Positions 63,264 to 64,000 of a stretch of 64,000 nt of DNA are shown here, in pieces. The stretch covers positions 553,320-617,319 of the forward strand of contig NZ_AUHM01000002.1 of assembly GCF_000423185.1 (NCBI RefSeq), in the 5' to 3' direction. Numbering within the stretch: the stretch's first letter is position 1; every line of letters begins with the position of its first letter. The position numbers and the translations under genes were made by a program. Under the pieces are notes generated by a model. That model ran no database searches. It was not told the DNA's origin and was given only the letters and a program-made list of their open reading frames with translations. This DNA comes from Inquilinus limosus DSM 16000 (GTDB lineage: Bacteria; Pseudomonadota; Alphaproteobacteria; DSM-16000; Inquilinaceae).

Positions 63264-63288
63264 CTTTGACCGGCACGTGGGAGGCGGC

Positions 63289-64000
63289 ATGAAACTGACC
63301 CTGGTCGGCGGCGGCGGAGTCCGCGCGCCCCTGTTCATCGAATCGGCGCTGCGCCGGGCGGAGTGGAGCAACCTCACCGAGCTGTGCCTGCTGGACATCG
63401 ACGGCCCGCGGCTGGAGCTGTTCGGCGGGCTGGGGTCGGAGATCGCCCGGCGGATGAAGTCGCCGGTGAAAATCACCACCAGCCTGGACCCGGAGCGGGC
63501 GCTGGCCGGCGCCGCCTATGTCGTGACCACGGTTCGGCCCGGGCTGGAGGAAGGCCGGATCAAGGACGAGCGGATCGCCCTGGCGCATGGCGTGCTGGGG
63601 CAGGAGACGACCGGGCCCGGCGGCTTCGCCATGGCGCTGCGCAGCATCCCGACGATTCTGGGCTATGCCGAGCTGCTGAAGCGGGTCAGCCCGGACGCCT
63701 GGCTGTTCAACTTCACCAACCCGGCCGGCCTCGTCACCCAGGCGCTGCGCGACGCCGGCTTCGACCGCACCGTCGGCATCTGCGACGGCGCCAACGCCGC
63801 CCAGTCGGCGGTGGCGCGCTGGTTCGACGTGCCGGAGAAGTCGGTGCGGACCGAGGTGTTCGGGCTGAACCACCTGTCCTTCACCCGCCGCGCCGAGATC
63901 GGCGGCGAGGACGTGCTGCCGCGGCTTCTGGCCGACGACGCGTTCCTGGCCGCCTCGGCCCAGAAGGTGTTCAGCCCGCGCGTGGTCCGCCGCCACGGGA
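63289..64000 (+). CDS. GH4 family glycosidase, 3'-truncated by window edge
   Basis: The visible 237 residues are the N-terminal half of a family 4 glycoside hydrolase, an NAD- and metal-dependent enzyme acting on phosphorylated or free glycosides. LTLVGGGGVRAPLFIESAL is the NAD fold and DIDGPRLELFG its acidic loop. GQETTGPGGFAMALRSIPTI, NFTNPAGLVTQAL and VGICDGA with the metal-binding Cys follow, and GLNHLSF supplies the metal-binding His. The pattern is closest to 6-phospho-beta-glucosidases. A GGGAGG site precedes the ATG. It appears controlled by the divergent GntR protein. Confidence 0.88.
   Translation, partial: MKLTLVGGGGVRAPLFIESALRRAEWSNLTELCLLDIDGPRLELFGGLGSEIARRMKSPVKITTSLDPERALAGAAYVVTTVRPGLEEGRIKDERIALAHGVLGQETTGPGGFAMALRSIPTILGYAELLKRVSPDAWLFNFTNPAGLVTQALRDAGFDRTVGICDGANAAQSAVARWFDVPEKSVRTEVFGLNHLSFTRRAEIGGEDVLPRLLADDAFLAASAQKVFSPRVVRRHG

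Overview
The window is a high-GC, densely coded chromosomal segment from what is most likely an alphaproteobacterium, probably of the Rhodospirillales/Azospirillaceae type. The clues are a GAAC-N7-GAAC LexA site in front of an imuA-imuB-dnaE2 operon, a TrcR/DUF1013 cell-cycle regulator, DUF1192, DUF3309 and two YdcH/DUF465 proteins, a DUF6867-like protein inside a liv operon, and a bdhA/adc/patatin set for ketone bodies and polyhydroxybutyrate. The genus is an inference. I see no rRNA, tRNA, transposase, integrase, phage gene or CRISPR array, and no clear pseudogene. Only the last gene is cut, by the right edge.

Layout, 1-16 kb: a beta-class-like glutathione transferase; the SOS mutasome imuA-imuB-dnaE2 behind a LexA box; a composite palindromic repeat; lysS (minus); a Pro/Ala-rich lipoprotein; an SLC13-type permease overlapping the helicase gene hrpB; two tiny membrane proteins; and a ClC channel with CBS domains. 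16-30 kb: a second glutathione transferase, alkB, a probable hexuronate operon (SDR, uxuA, FAD oxidoreductase), an AraC regulator with a DUF2000 gene, a phosphotransferase, a MarR/MHS-transporter pair around an 18-bp palindrome, a LysR/hydrolase pair, and two divergent acyl-CoA synthetases, one of them PrpE. 30-41 kb: an AT-rich intergenic region with two terminators and a possible small RNA, hsp20 with a heat-shock-type promoter and a start-site hairpin, bdhA, DUF1192, a quinone oxidoreductase, trcR, ydcH, adc-patatin, a MOSC protein, a LysE exporter, a phosphofructokinase, a second ydcH and purE-purK.

41-64 kb: a cyclase-like/TolB-like/TPR signalling protein that lacks a conserved catalytic Asn; a cobalt-type nitrile hydratase operon (alpha, beta, activator) followed by a REP-like palindrome pair and a RidA-like gene; fumC; a ribbon-helix-helix protein; a small secreted Cys protein; a family-5 binding protein facing a sugar ABC system that has no ATPase gene; glycogen phosphorylase; a complete branched-chain amino acid (liv) operon; and a fructosamine-kinase-like gene overlapping a GntR regulator, whose probable 22-bp operator lies in the promoter of a truncated GH4 glycosidase gene.

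Functionally the segment mixes housekeeping (lysS, purEK, fumC, trcR) with scavenging of sugars, amino acids, nitriles, organic acids and ketone bodies, plus DNA-damage and heat responses. This suits a versatile soil or rhizosphere heterotroph. I did not find a clearly new multi-gene system. The best leads are the small-RNA candidate at 30429-30527, the degenerate cyclase protein, the His/Asp-rich nitrile hydratase alpha subunit, and several exact palindromes in regulatory positions.
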